DNA from: Sipunculus nudus
Lineage: Eukaryota; Annelida; Sipuncula; Golfingiida; Sipunculidae
Direction of reading: 5' to 3'
DNA length: 64,000 nucleotides
Assembly: GCA_026874595.1 (NCBI GenBank)
Contig: CM049312.1
Coordinates: 66,310,929 to 66,374,928 of the forward strand
Part shown: positions 11,994-25,892 of the stretch, piece by piece
How positions within the stretch are numbered: position 1 is the first letter of the stretch
How the letters are laid out: every line of letters begins with the position of its first letter
Program-made: the position numbers and the translations under genes
Notes under the pieces: model-generated
Seen by the model: the letters and a program-made list of their open reading frames with translations, nothing else
The model's database searches: none
What the model was told of the DNA's origin: nothing

Positions 11994-12640
11994 CACTTTC
12001 GCTGCCTATGACGAGTATACTCGTCATATTTTCTGATTCCCCCAGTGCCTATGACGGGTATACTCGTCATGAATTTATCAGCAATTTTCAGTAAGAAATC
12101 TCTTAAATGTATTAATAAACCCTGCACAGGTGAGTTGTAGTTCATTTATAAATTGGTTTCTTGTCATGAAATAGTAAAAATTGTAATTCATTGGTGCGCT
12201 TGATAACTCGAAAGCAAGAAAGGTTTTAGGAGCGTGCAAATATCCACGGCTCTCGTCCTTTACCGTGAAATAAGTTCATGACCCGCTGTAGTGTAAAATT
12301 GATACCGTGTAGGAGTATTCCTTAGAATCAAACGAAAGCGAGGACCGCATAAAAATCTGTCTAGTTTAATATTTGGGCGTATTTTGGCCACTTACTTTCG
12401 GTAAACCCGCTGGTGAGACGGAGGTGTGACAGATCGCACCTTAGGTGTGAACTCGAGATAGCGAGGCTTGAAGTCGTTCAGGTTTATTGCCCCGCGAGCA
12501 CAGCCTATTGCGCAATCAACAACAATAGTGCGCGTGCCACTTGCCTGACACACAGATCGGCAGGGTAATCAGAACGCGGCTGCATATTATTGGTTGGGCA
12601 TATTTGGAGCTATCTCACGTATCCTATACATTTAGAGATA
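11994..12640 (+). mobile_element. piggyBac-like terminus with palindromic subterminal repeats
   Basis: TTAA at 11990-11993 is followed by CACTTTCGCTGCC, a pattern common at piggyBac-type ends. Next comes the perfect 20-bp palindrome ATGACGAGTATACTCGTCAT (12008-12027) and a second copy with one change at 12054-12073. The left arm of the inverted duplication continues past this TTAA, which supports insertion. No matching right terminus or transposase was found, so the right limit is a guess. The sequence from 12080 to 12640 is otherwise unassigned. Confidence 0.4.
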
Positions 12641-12979
12641 GCAATCTACAGTGAATACAGACCATATTGTCTCAAAGATTATCAAATGGCCAATTTAAAT
12701 TATCTTCAGATTCTCAAGTACATGGAATGCTCGATAAAGATCCAAAATCATTTTATCATATAAAAATAGCCAATGTATCTGAAACAACCCAAAGACTTCG
12801 ATTTGCAAAATAAGTGAGCTGGAAAATTCGCATGAATGAAAATACAGTGATGGAAGTTGCAATACTCCATGTATTAATAGAAAAAGTGCACAGGCTTTGT
12901 TGCCAAGGGGTAGGTGGGAACAGATACATAGGTTTCTATACACACACACACAAATATATCTATATATATATTATATATA

Positions 12980-13883
12980 TAGTCGAACTTCTATAATGTG
13001 GGAACCCTTGGGACTGGGCCAAACTGGCCACTTTATAGAGGTGCCCACTATATGGAGGTAATAGCTGCCACTAATGCATCCTAAGATATACCATAGTATT
13101 CCACAAACCTCCCCTAAGACAGGCCACTCTCGGAATCTTTGAACAGTTACACTTTTAGAGCAATGCTAAACCTTTATATTTTAGTTTGGGCTGACATATA
13201 TAGTGGACAGTAACAGTGAATATGACACAGAATGCACGCAAATGATCAGTGTTTGGTGTTAATCATGTTGAACTGCCAAGTTAACATTGCACTGGGCCAG
13301 GGGGGCCTTACTCTATTACACATCTTAGAGTGCCAAGTACCTGGGTGAATGTACAGGTGGTCCACGCATAATACTAACAAATGTAGTTTCTTTGGTGTCC
13401 TTACATAAGAATGTCTAGTGACTGTCAGATCAAAGTTTGGCTGTCAGTCAAATATGAATGTTTAGTTAGTTCACTGCTGAATATAAACCATCTCCACAAC
13501 AGCTAGTCTGGGGAATGTGTAGGCACATTATTATTATGATTAGGCAATTAGACAGTTATACACCTCTGACCTTTGCTCATCTTTTTGATCATTAATCGTT
13601 GATAGCTGAAGTATAAATATTGCAAAATAAACAGTTATTTTGCTTGATAATAATTACAAATTCTCAATTAATAAAGCTCTAAAAGTCTACATAGGAAGAT
13701 ACTTTAACTGGAAAAATCGATAAAGTGCCCACATTAGTTTAGGAAAAGTGCCCACTTTACAGAATATGGAGGTGCCCACATTAGCTCAACATTATAAACA
13801 GATGAAAAATCGGACTGCCCAAAAGTGCCCATTTTATTGAGGTGCCCAATTTATGGATGTGCCCACACAGAGAGGTTTGACTG
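12980..13883. mobile_element. Non-autonomous pogo/mariner-like TIR element
   Basis: Left end TAGTCGAACTTCTATAATGTG; right end, reverse complemented, CAGTCAAACCTCTCTGTGTGG. Both ends abut TATATA, consistent with TA target sites. The interior repeats phrases like GAGGTGCCCACTATATGGAGG and AAAGTGCCCACTTTA near both ends. No transposase frame is present, so it is a MITE-like derivative about 900 bp long. Confidence 0.6.
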
Positions 13884-16260
13884 TATATATAATATATATA
13901 TATATATTATTTGTTTATTTATTTATTTATAGAATGCGTGTAGCCGTGTTAGTCTCTCAGTGTAGATATTAAGATGAAGACGCCTTAGTGTTGATTAACT
14001 GTTTATCTTGATAACGAGCTTTTGAAGCTTAGACTCCCATACACGTGGGGTGAGACAGAGAGAGCGAAAGACAGAGAGTGTGAGAAAGCTCAGAGGAAAT
14101 AGTCTTTTCAGAAGGAATTGGCAAAAATATTCCCAAACATCATGCTTTTGAAAGTTGCAGAACGGTAAATATAAAAACATTTATTGAAACAGCATCAGGG
14201 ACCTGAGAATAGAAACTGTTACCATGACCCCTTTCGGTCGGTCCCTCGGGCGGCGTAATTTAAACATCTTCATGGTAAAGTTGCTGGACACATGGCTCAA
14301 TTTTGCCAGCTTCATACAGACGTCGGTATAGCATGGTCTGTTCGAGAACTTTTTGCCTTTCTGTGAACACAGATTGCAATGAATGTAATTTTATTGCAAA
14401 ATTAAAAAACAAAATACTTGTATGTTGTATAGTTAAGTCTTCGTTAACTCTTTGTTGGCAGGTCATGATCCCGTAGTCTATAAACCTTACAACGCCTTTT
14501 CCAGGAGAGGTTCAGTTATTTGAGTACCATGAATGGTAGCTTACTAGTTAAATATATATTTTCGCACTCCGTTGGATAAGACCGCTGTAATCTGCATGAT
14601 TTCATACCAGATGGGATGTCAACTGATTGCGAGATAATATACCAAATAATTTAAATAACAGGTTAGCGATCAAAGGTTAAAGGATATGTAGTAAGAAAAA
14701 ATATACAAAGTTTAACACGGTTTAATTTTTAAGAGAAAGGGAAATGACAAAAGTTTAGGTGACTACTATGGTTACTTTTTTTTTGTTGACGAAGGTTTCA
14801 GATTTGCGATTTTGGCGAAAGGGAAATTATCGGGATAAAGAGGTCCCATTGTCAGAGACAAAGCTGAAAATTTAAAAGTTGTAATTATGAATAAAAATAG
14901 ACCTTGAATGTTGCAAAATTTATAATTTTAGTGATACCAGATCTTCTTTTGCCTTTGACAAACAATATTATTTGTTAATCAGATGCTGTGCACATAATAG
15001 TCTATATAATTAATTCACATTTATAAAGGTTATACTCTGTGTATAGGTCTTTTCTGAGATCGCGAACATGAAACCCTCGCATAACACTGAAAACAAGTGA
15101 AAATCGCGAAATTTAACCCCGAAAATGTATGAGGTCATCCATAGTATGTTAAAGTGGGCATAATGCTGTAACTACAGCTTGTCTTCCGTGAATATTACAC
15201 TGCAAACCATCAAACTAATTAACATTAGTTACCTTTAAATATACGGCTTAATCACATATATAATCTTACACTAAGGTCATTCAAGATGATAACAACATGA
15301 GACTTTATTTTCTGTACAAATTATCTTAAGGATAACATGAACATATTGAACTAAGATTCCTGTAAAAGTTTTAATGATGTCTAACTCTTATCTATTCAGG
15401 ATATGGAATGTTAACTTAAAAAAAAGTTTCATAAACGATAGGCAACCCAGGATAATAATGCTCCTGCCATATGCTGGTAGATTGGTTAATCTGAAGCTAT
15501 TGTCGTTGTGCCAAACGAGAGTATCACTAATTTAACTCTGTATTTCATTTTGTATAACACGTCAAGTTAATTTTATTAAGAAGCTTTCAATTTTATGTTG
15601 CTATTGTCACCTCACGGACGACGGGTCTCAATTAAATATAATTGTTTGTAAAGGTTTCCATGCTTTATGACATGTAATGAAATAAATAATGATGTGAACG
15701 ATAAAACATGACCATTATTAGTCTGCAATATGTAAAGTGGGATGTATACCCATGTTTTAAAACAAGGAATATTAGTCAGATGAGTTCTGCTATCTCTCCC
15801 AATAAGTTCTAACATAAGGGCCAAATTCGCACACGATTTTGTCTTAGCCTGTACAAAATAAAAATTCACGGGAAATTAGTTCGGGTCCCACATGTCGCTT
15901 AGGAAGATTAATTTAACACAGTTCCTAACATAAACAGAACTCGTGTCGGTAGCGCTAATAACATTCTCGCTGGTTATCAGTCCCCTGATAACGCCACGAA
16001 ACACGTGAATAAATGACAGAGACACCATCGGATGATATATTAATACGTGTTGAAAATGGGGTTCAATGTCGATTTTAATACAGTTTGTTAAATAAAGTGA
16101 TGCCTCACTTACATGCTTGATTTTCTCCTGATTTCAATATTTCACTTTTTACTTTTTAGAACTGAGGTCGGTTCTTTAATTAGTAGGACGATGACATTTA
16201 ATTATTACAGTAACAAATGCACCACATATGTGTTATTAGTATAACCCAATGCGCCACTTT
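13884..16260. other. Non-coding, no gene recognised
   Basis: AT-rich sequence. No splice-bounded coding segment resembling the missing first exon of the downstream transporter was identified, although it could lie anywhere between here and 21.1 kb. A GAGAGCGAAAGACAGAGAG purine-rich stretch occurs near 14060. Confidence 0.45.
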
Positions 16261-16261
16261 A

Positions 16262-17040
16262 CGCTTTTTAGTATGACAAAGAACGCGACATAACTAGTAG
16301 AAGTAAAATGCAGAAATACGGCTGATATCTGAATGATAAATGACGAATCATAACTATAAACATTTTATATATGACGAAAATAACATATCAATATAACATC
16401 TGACGAAACATCTTTTACCAGTATGATAAAAGACGAAACTTAACTGTTTTCACTATGACAAATGGCAAAGCATAACTGTTGTCTGTATGACAAATGGCTA
16501 ATCATAACTATTGTCTGTACGACAAATGAATAAGCATATACTGTTATCTGTTTGATAGATGGCTAAACAAAACTTTTAACTGCATCATAAACGGCTTAAC
16601 GTAACTGTTATCAGTATGTCAATGCCTTGACATAATTGTTATCAGTATGACTAGGCAGCCAAATTCATGGAGGGCATTTGTAAAAGATATAACATATATG
16701 TGTTGATGTACATTTATCTTAGTCAATGGTCCTGGCTAAACGCCGAGCACCATCTTACCACAAACCAAAATCATTCGTTTGATATAAAACAGGTTATGAT
16801 ATCCGAGTGCAATTTTGCCTAATCGAACGAATCATAACTTATATGATTCTTATAATTGTCAACGGGCAATACCTTTCCATGTGAATCAGTCTGATATAAT
16901 TTGTACAGGATTTTACGACAAGATCCGCGCATGTATAGTGTAAGAACAGGTAAAAGATATGTCGGATATATTGTTCATCTTGTCATCTACTTTTCAGTCA
17001 TGATATCCTACTAAAAGGCAGGTTTGGAGATTAAATGTGG
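16262..17040 (+). repeat. Minisatellite block, first copy of a direct duplication
   Basis: About 16270-16660 is an array of units of about 43 bp built around ATAACTGTTATCTGTATGACAAATGGC. It is followed by about 380 bp of unique sequence (TATGACTAGGCAGCCA, TGATGTACATT, GGTCCTGGC, TATGATATCC, TTGGAGATTAAAT). The same succession recurs at 17885-18510, so array and flank were duplicated together about 1.6 kb apart. Confidence 0.7.
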
Positions 17041-17884
17041 CGTCAATTTTATTTCACCCGGCGGAGGGGGGATTCTGGATGTACCTGTATTTACGATTGG
17101 GCACCTTTTCTTAATAAACCAATGACTATTGAATTATATCCCTTTCCCGGAGTTTACGATGTATATCATGTATGGCTGAGGTCATTCAGACAATTTTAGC
17201 CAAACCGTCAATGCTTCACTGTTATTCAGATAATTTTTTTTTTCTAATAGATATATCTTACTTTCTGAAAAATTAAAGGGGTTAGGGTGATTTATATCGA
17301 TCACCCCGTGAGTTGCTAAAACTTGTAACTGGGGGGGGGGGGTGTACCCCCATCCCCCTATAATAAAGACCTTGTGTGGCATACTTTCTCACAAGCTAAT
17401 ACGACCTGAACATTTTCAAATTAGTGGTATCTTTATTTTGACCATGACTTAAACCCCTTAGAAACGATGTTAAATCCAGTAATCAGACACGAATGGTCGC
17501 ACTCTCTTCTCATGATTGTCGAACAATTCCTCAAATTTATAACGGGGAAGTCGTGACTAAGTCGCATCTTTGATGTGACAGGGTTTCAGAAGGATTTTCA
17601 TTTTACCAGAAAGTCGTTGTTGATGTTACCAGGTGAGTACAAAAATAATCAAATATCCCGCAGAAAGACACCCTTTCCCTTTTTTCACCGTTTGCATATT
17701 AAAACTAGAATAGCTTGTTATTGCACCTGCAAAAAAAAGATGTCTTTCCCCAGAATCCCCCCCGGACGCCGTCGGTTATACCACTAAAGCCACGTTGAGA
17801 GATGAGCCCCTGTCAAGTTCACTAGGTTTCAAACTCGTCCAAGATTTTGGTAGTAACAATTAGTGTTTCAAAATAACTATTAAC
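17041..17884. other. Spacer between duplicated minisatellite blocks
   Basis: Non-coding. It includes a G10-12 homopolymer at about 17330-17342 and its near-complement CCCCC runs just after, which could pair as GGGGGTGTACCCCC. No gene was seen. Confidence 0.5.
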
Positions 17885-18510
17885 CTGTATAAACATAGCT
17901 TTTATCAATATAAGAAATGGCAAAAAAATCTTTTATCTGCATGATAAATGACGAAACATAACTGTTACCACTTGGCAAATGGCTGAGCATAACTGTTATC
18001 TGTATGACAAATGGCAAAACATAACTGTTATCTGTATAAAAAAATGGCAAAACAGAAATGATAAATGGATCAGCATACCTGTTATCTGTATGACACATGG
18101 CTAAGCATGTACTGTATACTGTATGATAAATGGCTAAACATAATTGTTATCAGTATGACTAGGCAGCCACCTCCATGAAGGGCATAGGTACAATATATTA
18201 CCTATATATGCTGATGTACATTAAACTTAGTCGATGGCCCTGGCGTTTAGTATGAAACCGTTACGATATCTGAGTGGTTTTTTTTTTTGTCGCACCCAAC
18301 AAATCATGTCTAATATGCTTCTGATAATTGTCATCGGACAATACATTTCCATATAAATCAGGCAAATAGAATTTGTGCAAGATTTTACGTCAAAATCAGC
18401 TCATGTATAGTGTGAACACGGGGAAAAAATATACGTCGGATATATTTTTCATCTTGCGGTCTATTTTTCGGTTATGATATCCTAAAAAGCGGATATGGAG
18501 ATTAAATTTT
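17885..18510 (+). repeat. Minisatellite block, second copy of a direct duplication
   Basis: An array of about 43-bp units (TAACTGTTATCTGTATGACAAATGGC and variants) at about 17890-18165, followed by the same flank as at 16640-17040 (ATCAGTATGACTAGGCAGCCA, TGATGTACATTAAACTTAG, GTTATGATATCC, GGAGATTAAAT). The copies differ by many substitutions and by array length. Confidence 0.7.
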
Positions 18511-21150
18511 TAAAAGTAGAAGAAAGAAAATCCAGATAATTTGCTTGACACTAGTCCTGTACTGATGGACGCCTGATGACGTGGCCACACTGTCTGATAA
18601 ATTCCGATCTGCCAGATTTGTGATGGCTCGAATGCATAGATACCTATTCGCCGAATTCTTGAACTCATTTTCAAAATTATGGAGATTTGCACAGATATAT
18701 CTGGCAGTGGGGACCATGGCGTTTGGTGTATGAAATCTGCCAAGCTTCATGTAAGGAGCAAAGATTTGGTTTGTTTATTCAAATGAATATACAAAATGAT
18801 CCTTGTTAACCGGTATACCGGCATCATATTCATGTTTCTTGTAAATGCCTTGAAATAGGTGGAATACCATCTGAATTCACAGATTTATCGTAGTATATAT
18901 AAAGATGCTTAGCACATCCCTCGCATCCAGCAAAGGTATTGAATATTTTAATAATATATAAGTTTTCATTTAGAACTGACATGTTTAAATGAATGGGACG
19001 TGCGCCCTGGCTTTTTAAGTATTGTCACACAGTATATACCGATCTATCAGAGTAACAATTATCGATAGAGTAGGTTGAACTCAAAAATATGTTAATTATG
19101 CTGCAGTCGCATGTTCCAATCGGTTTTGTCGTATACACAATAGAGGAAATCGCATTTCTGTATGTATGGCGTTTAACATGTTTGTCAAACCATATTTATA
19201 TCATATTGCGTCGCCAGCTGGGTTATCTATTCTAATGCTGAATTTACAATGGACTAAGTCGCACAAAGGCGCCTGTATATGCATATAGGAACATGTATAA
19301 GAATACTAGTTGATGATTAAAGTCTATATATTGCGTAAATCATATTTTAAAGAAATAAGCTTACTTAAAATCAATTGTTATATGCAATACAACAAATACA
19401 GAATATAAAAAAGTTAATAGACCAGCATTTACAAATATGTTTCCGTGTCACAGGTGTTACACCTGGAGTTTGCATGCTGATAATCTGGTCTTCGTTTATC
19501 CCCGCGCATGCGTAATTTCCAAGAAGTGACAGTGTTCAATACTGAATGAACTTCACATCCAGTGCATACGGTAAGGCATGTCAATCTTTAAGGAAGGTAA
19601 ATATAAATATTAAATATTAAACTTCATGCAAAATATTAGGTTCAATAAACACCAAAATTAAACATTATGAGGATACAGAGGAAATTTTACTCAGTTGAAA
19701 AAAAGTTTATTAAAGTTTATTATTGGCTGATAATATACAATATATGATACCATTTATAACATCATTCTTTTGGAGTATAACAAAGAACATACTATTATTT
19801 AATAATATCAATCGTTTGATAGTAATACGTTGAAGCCACAGGTAACGATAGGATAAATAAGATGCCTGTGATGTTGCTGTATACATGAATATCGATCTTT
19901 GTAGATATTCATGAAGGTTTAATCTTGATTTCCCTTTTGTAAATAGAGGGAAGAAAATTCAAGTGCATCTATATCTATATCTAACAACAGCACATATTAC
20001 AAGTTTCGGTCGTAATATATCTCAATATGATGAACAGAACTTCATTTCTTAAATTGCAATCCATATTGACACTGCTTCACTTCAATGCTGTGGCAATAAA
20101 ACAATAAAAGACAAAGCATTTATGCAATCCTACATTCCCGTTAAATGTCGGGAGGTAAAAGCTTCCTTTTCAATGCTACCTTAAATTAGTATGAGCATCA
20201 GTAGAATTCCATTCCGGTAATAAAATTACTAACATAAAAGAACACCCATTCCACGGGTCGAATCAAAATATTTGCTGTGTGGTAGTATTTGACATCAGAT
20301 GCTTATATGGTCGTGTAGCATTTGCTCAATAATGAAAAAAAATGTTATTACACAAAATTTGTTGTGGTTACCCTGGCGGCGAGAACAGATATTTGAAGAA
20401 GTTTCGGCAACCGCAGTTTCTACTGTCTTATCTTGGCAAGATGACAGTTCGACAAGCAATTCAAAATAAAAAAAAAACTGTTAGAAATGGCGTGCACATT
20501 TACTTATACTAAAATTGAACCGATACCTATGTTTGTACTTCCATCTCTTCTTCAACAGTTAAATATAAATCCACGTTTGGGTGGCAGGCTGCCAGCAGTA
20601 TCGGACTTCATGGCAGGGCAGTAGCGCATGCTTCCAATCATTCTTATTTGTTTGTTTAAACTAGACCCGGTCACTACTGCACCTTAGGGCCCTTGGTGTG
20701 TAATCTTCCCTATTGCTTGGTCATACTACCTAGGAACCCTGAAGAAACACTCATTGGGCACGGCATTACCATAAAGGCCGAGAATTTCTCTTCCTTTGTG
20801 TGACCGACCGTGAAAAATTTCACTAAGATTCGAAATTCCGATGTAACATATTTGAGTCCTGCGCAAAATCCCTAGACAACAGAAGCCGGTTTTGTTTTGG
20901 CATTGATAAAAAGGTGGCATTTCCTGGCATACCGGAATAAAGAGTAAACAATTCTAAAAAAAAGGAATAAGATATAGTTGCAGAAAAACAGTCACAGGGA
21001 ATCGTGTTGTCTTTTGGGGTTGTCCTACGACCCCTTTCACGTACAACTCGCTATTACCCTTTTCCGTACAATTTTAGTGGGACTTATGTAGGTTTAGGAG
21101 CGTAGGATTTGAGGTTTCATAGTAGATGTCACATAAGAAATATGTGTGTT
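18511..21150. other. Upstream region of transporter; no exon identified
   Basis: AT-rich sequence, no repeat found with confidence. The first exon of the SLC22 gene (start Met, cytosolic N-terminus, most of TM1) should lie here or further upstream, but I could not recognise it. A motif near 20600-20640 (CATGGCAGGGCAGTAGCGCATGCTTCC) resembles one at about 36007-36030, hinting at another dispersed repeat. Confidence 0.45.
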
Positions 21151-21179
21151 GTACGACTTTAATGGAAGAATATGTCGAG

Positions 21180-21525
21180 ATCATCTTCTTTCTCTTCTTT
21201 ACAAACCACACACATGGGGTATGTATTTTACGCCGCAACACCACCGCACTGGTGCCAGTTCCAGCGACGACCCGACAAAATGAATATCTCTGACAGCGAT
21301 TGGAAGTTCCTTTCCGTCCCTAGTGAGGTACAGAATGGTGAGAGGGTGTACAGTCAGTGCGAAGTGTACCGCTGGACCAAGTGGTCAAATCTGACGTCAT
21401 TAAATATAACTTTCCTGATGGCACAACTTACCTACGGTTCCATGTCCGGCGGCGAGTGGAGATCCACATGCAGCGCTTGGGAATACGACACAACGAAACA
21501 CGTAAAAGATTCCCTGGTAACTCAG
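21180..21525 (+). CDS. SLC22 transporter, end of TM1 and extracellular loop exon
   Basis: Encodes SSLQTTHMGYVFYAATPPHWC, then the large loop with cysteines and three N-x-S/T sites, ending CSAWEYDTTKHVKDSLVTQ. The donor CAG|GTAAAT is clear (phase 0). The 5' boundary is uncertain: the last AG before the conserved part is GTCGAG just before 21180, and the pyrimidine-rich stretch lies after it. The Met at 21172 is unlikely to be the start, because homologues have about 30 more residues. Confidence 0.75.
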
Positions 21526-24500
21526 GTAAATTTCCGTTTTGTTGTGTTTTGATTATTAAAGGCAGCTGTTCACTTTTCGCCTCTGCACGCTTCATGTGAG
21601 TTCTGCCTTACGTTGCGTACATATTAATGAACTCCAGGTAAATCCTATTTAGAAAAGTCTTTATAATGCCTCTGTGACTGATGTGTGAGTTTGTTTATTT
21701 ACAAGCTGTTCATATACACGATCGATGAGCCAATATTGACAAACATAAAAAACATGAAGGTAACTCGTTGCATAAATGGTGAAATAGAAAGGCCACTACT
21801 TGTCAAAACTCTGGTAGGTCTGACTTGTAGCTATATGTCCCTGTTGAAAGTGTTTCGATTAATTTGGCGGGAGTTTTCATGTTATCAACATGGAAATTAA
21901 TTAAACGAACAGCCTGTGTGCGGTGGGGTTGGCATTTGAAGGCTTAATTTATTATTTCTCAATGAACTCTCTCTGAAGAGACGTAGTTCATTCATAAACT
22001 GTTATACGCGCGTCATTTGATGGGAGTCAAATGGTATACCCACCGTCCGTCCGTCCGTCCTTTAACTTTTAGTGTCGCCGCGTTAATTTACCGGGATTTC
22101 GATGGATTTTCCCCAAACAAACCATAACTACTAACCAGCAGAATATCTCGCCCGAGTTCGATTATGGACAACATCCACGCATATTTAATAGGGTCCCTAG
22201 GTCACAGGTCACTAGGCTACTTTGTGGTGTCACCTCAATAACTTATGAAAAATAAGGATTTTGATAAAACTTATAAAAAAATATTGATCAATAAAATATT
22301 TCGCCTAAGTTTGAGTTCAAGCAAACTTTTAATGAGGTCAGAGGTAACCGCACTTTGGAGGCACCTTGATAACTTACTAAAATTTCTATGGATGTTCATG
22401 AATCTCATTATAAATATTTACCAGTAGAGATTCTCACTTGAAATACCTTCTCATCAAAATTCACGCATATTTAATGAGGTCACCAGATACATAAAGGGCG
22501 TATTATGCACATTTACGGTGCTCTTGTTAGTTATTCTCGTAGCCCTGTGGAGCACGTAACCCAAGCAGCCATAAAAGGCACTTCATATACCTGCCGTCAA
22601 TAGTCAGAACCCATTTATTCCTGGATGGAGTGAGAGCATGCCTTCTTTGGTGTGCATAAACACTCAGGCAATAAAAAATAAATGTGGTCGGACAAAGGTC
22701 CCCAGAGGGCCCTGCATTTCTGTTAGTGGTGGACTAGTTCACATATGGGTTAAATGTTTAGGTAAAAGTTGAAAAAAATGTTATACAGAAAGTGAATTTT
22801 ATCCATATGCATGAGGGAAAAAAATCTAAATGGTTCAAATAATATTAAAGAAGATATGTCTGAAATAAGGTGTGAAATAGAAAATCACCGATTGTACTCT
22901 ATTGCCAATTTTTTATTTTGAGCAAGTCGGTATTTAAATAGGTCAGAAGCCCTTATAGGCACAAATGATCCCTGTGAATTTTAGAAAGATCAAGCACAAT
23001 CTTGTTGAGATATATCAGGTGTGAAAAAAATCAAGGATTTTGCTCTGGTGGCCATATTGGAATTTCGACAGGTCTGCCATTCGATAGAGATGGAGTCCTT
23101 ATAGGTACCAATCACCCCTCTGTAAATGAGAAAGATCAAGCATGTTCTTGTTGAGATATCGAGCTTAAAAACAAATCCCCAGTTGTGCTCTGGGAGCCAC
23201 ATTTGAATTCATTTAGTTCAATAGGGACTGAGTCCGCACAGGGACCAATCATCCCTCCGAATTTGGGAAAGCTGAAGCATGCTGTTGTTGAGTTATCGCA
23301 CGCGACAGAAAATCAGCGATTTGGCTGTGCCGACCATATTGGAATTGCGACAGGTCTGTAATTCTATAGATCTGGAGCCCTTATATATACCAATCGTCTC
23401 TGTGTAAATGATAAAGATCTAGCATGTTCTTGTTGAGATATCGGGTGCGAAAGAAAATCACCCATGTTGCTCCGGCGGCCATCAGCGATTGGGCTGTGGC
23501 AGCCATATTGGAATTCCGACAGGTCTGTAATGCACTAGGTCTGGAAATCTCATAGGTACTAATCATCCCTGTGAATATGGTAAGCTGCAGTATGTTGTTG
23601 TTGAGTAATCGCGCGCGAAAGAAAATCAGTGATTCGGTCTTGGCGTCCATATTGGAATTCCGACAAGTCTGTTATTAGATAGGTCTGTGGCAGCAATATT
23701 GTTATTCTGACAAGTCTGTAATATGATAGGTCTGGAGTCGTTACAGGTACCAATCATCCCTGTGAATTTGGGAAACCTGCAGTATGTTTTCGTTAAGTGA
23801 TCGCGCGCGAAAAAAAAGTGTCACTGATGGAAGGACGGACTGATACGGTGATCACTATAGGGCACCGCGTGTCAAGCGGGGCCCTTATAAATGTTACATT
23901 GGCAATATGGAGACTTAAATTTCACTTAGAGAGCTTGTTGTCACTCAGCACTTTGAACTCTTGACTTAGGAAATACATGAATTGCCTTAAATAACCTCTT
24001 TCCCTATTTCAGTTTGATCTGGTATGTCATCGCTCATGGATGAAGTCGATGATAGCGACAGTCTTCGTAATAGGTTGGGTGATAGGCTCCCCCTTGCCGG
24101 GATTCTTGAGTGACCTGTGAGTGACACTAGCACCAAGAGAAAATATATCCTCGTAAATACCACCATGTCTTATCTCCTTGCGAATACCGGTACCATTTAG
24201 CGTGAATATGCAGCTAGAATGCCTTTATGACAAGCAAATCCTAAGATCAATAAGTCACCCAACTATAGTAAACTAATATTTGATATTTTAAACTAATATT
24301 GAGGTATTTTATAGTTTAAAATTCTAAATTGTTATCGGCGTAAACCTTATAGTCCTCATACACCACTGGAAGTGCTTGACTGCAGATAAGGAAAATGTGA
24401 CAGAGCAAATCAGTATTGTAATTAGTACTATGGCTCAGATTACTGGTTTTATTCACAATTATCGATTTATTGTTAATTTCAATATAGATATGGCCGCCGT

Positions 24501-25842
24501 CGGATTTTGCTAGTACTTGTTACGGGAACAGTCATCACAGGCCTGATGTTGCCGTTCATTAACAATTACCCAGCATTCCTTGTCATCCGGTTCCTGTTGT
24601 CCATCTGTTTGAACAGCCAGCTCGCCACCTCTTACACCATGTGTAAGTCATATATGTATGTATGTGAAGCACATCGAAATTATTATTTACAAGAACAATT
24701 AAGTTACCTACTGAGGGCCGCCCAATTAATTCATATTCAGCTATGTTATAGCCTTTGCTTCAGTTGCATAGCCTTTCTTTTGAAGGTTATTTTTGTTACC
24801 TTTCAGAAAGTATTCTTGTATTTAGGCTTTGTATTATTGATCTAACGTTTTTCATGCAGCTATAGCTATTTTTTAGATTGTTTCAGTTGGATAATTTGTG
24901 CAATGCGTGATTTTGTTGAAAGTGTTTGGCTACAAGTTTCATGAAAATTTTGCCGCAATTTGTCCTCACGGTTGCACTGTACGGAGTGTTAAACCAAATT
25001 ATATTTCTGGTTCGTTTTATCCGGCGTTTTCCGGCAGCTTCATTTAGGGCGGTTTAAAGCCTGCGTCGCATATCCAACGACCTCCGGCCGAATTTGTAGA
25101 TCGCCAGAAAGTCGCCGAATTCCAAGCCCGCCAGGACGTCAAGCGAATTTCACGCGCTAAATCTAACCTGTCACATATCGGACGGGGATTGAGCGGTGTT
25201 TATTAAACAATGGTGATCAAAAATCGCCCGGCAGCCGACAGTAAACAAAAGGTAGTTGGGCGAAGGCCGCCTGGCATAATGGCAGGCGCCGTGCGAGTTG
25301 CGGTCGATGGTCATTTGGTCCGTCTATAAACGCAGGACACCCAGGCTCCGTCCGGGCGGGCTCTGCCCGACGTCCTGCCTGACGTCGTCCGACGACCGCG
25401 CCTCAAGTATATAAATGGCATGTTAAAAGTTTGTCACATAATATTTCTTAAATCTGACAGAGTGAAGAGCACTGCACAGCTACTAAGTCATGGTGACTGG
25501 CTAAAATGCCGCCAAAGAAGACCAAGGCAGCAGAGAAACCCATTCCTAAGAAGAAGGTGGCACGAGAGCCTGAATCCGCTTCACAGGAGCATAAACTGGA
25601 GCCCGGCCGGGGGCTGAGGTAGCCGCTCGACGGCGGCCCGTAACCAGCAGGGACCGTGCTAAAAGAAATTTTTTAAAAAATCGCAATAAGTTGAACTTCA
25701 GTCACCTTGCGAGCCGATGAGTCGAAACGGTAGTGATTCAGATTCATCACATACCTTAGCATATCATGCTCTGTTGCAAACATAGAGCGCTTTGTGACCG
25801 CGACGGAAAGACTGCTTACCCGCAGGTCATGTCTACTGATAT

Positions 25843-25892
<50 letters not shown>

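Noticed and set aside
18502-18750. Two overlapping minus-strand frames of 82 and 77 residues
   Set aside because: No matching splice signals, no family features, and no second copy; two frames open over the same bases argues for chance.
22900-23885. Regularly spaced repeats that might suggest a CRISPR-like array
   Set aside because: Units are about 150 bp, imperfect, without unique spacers, and the genome is animal; the same family recurs inverted at 48.15 kb.
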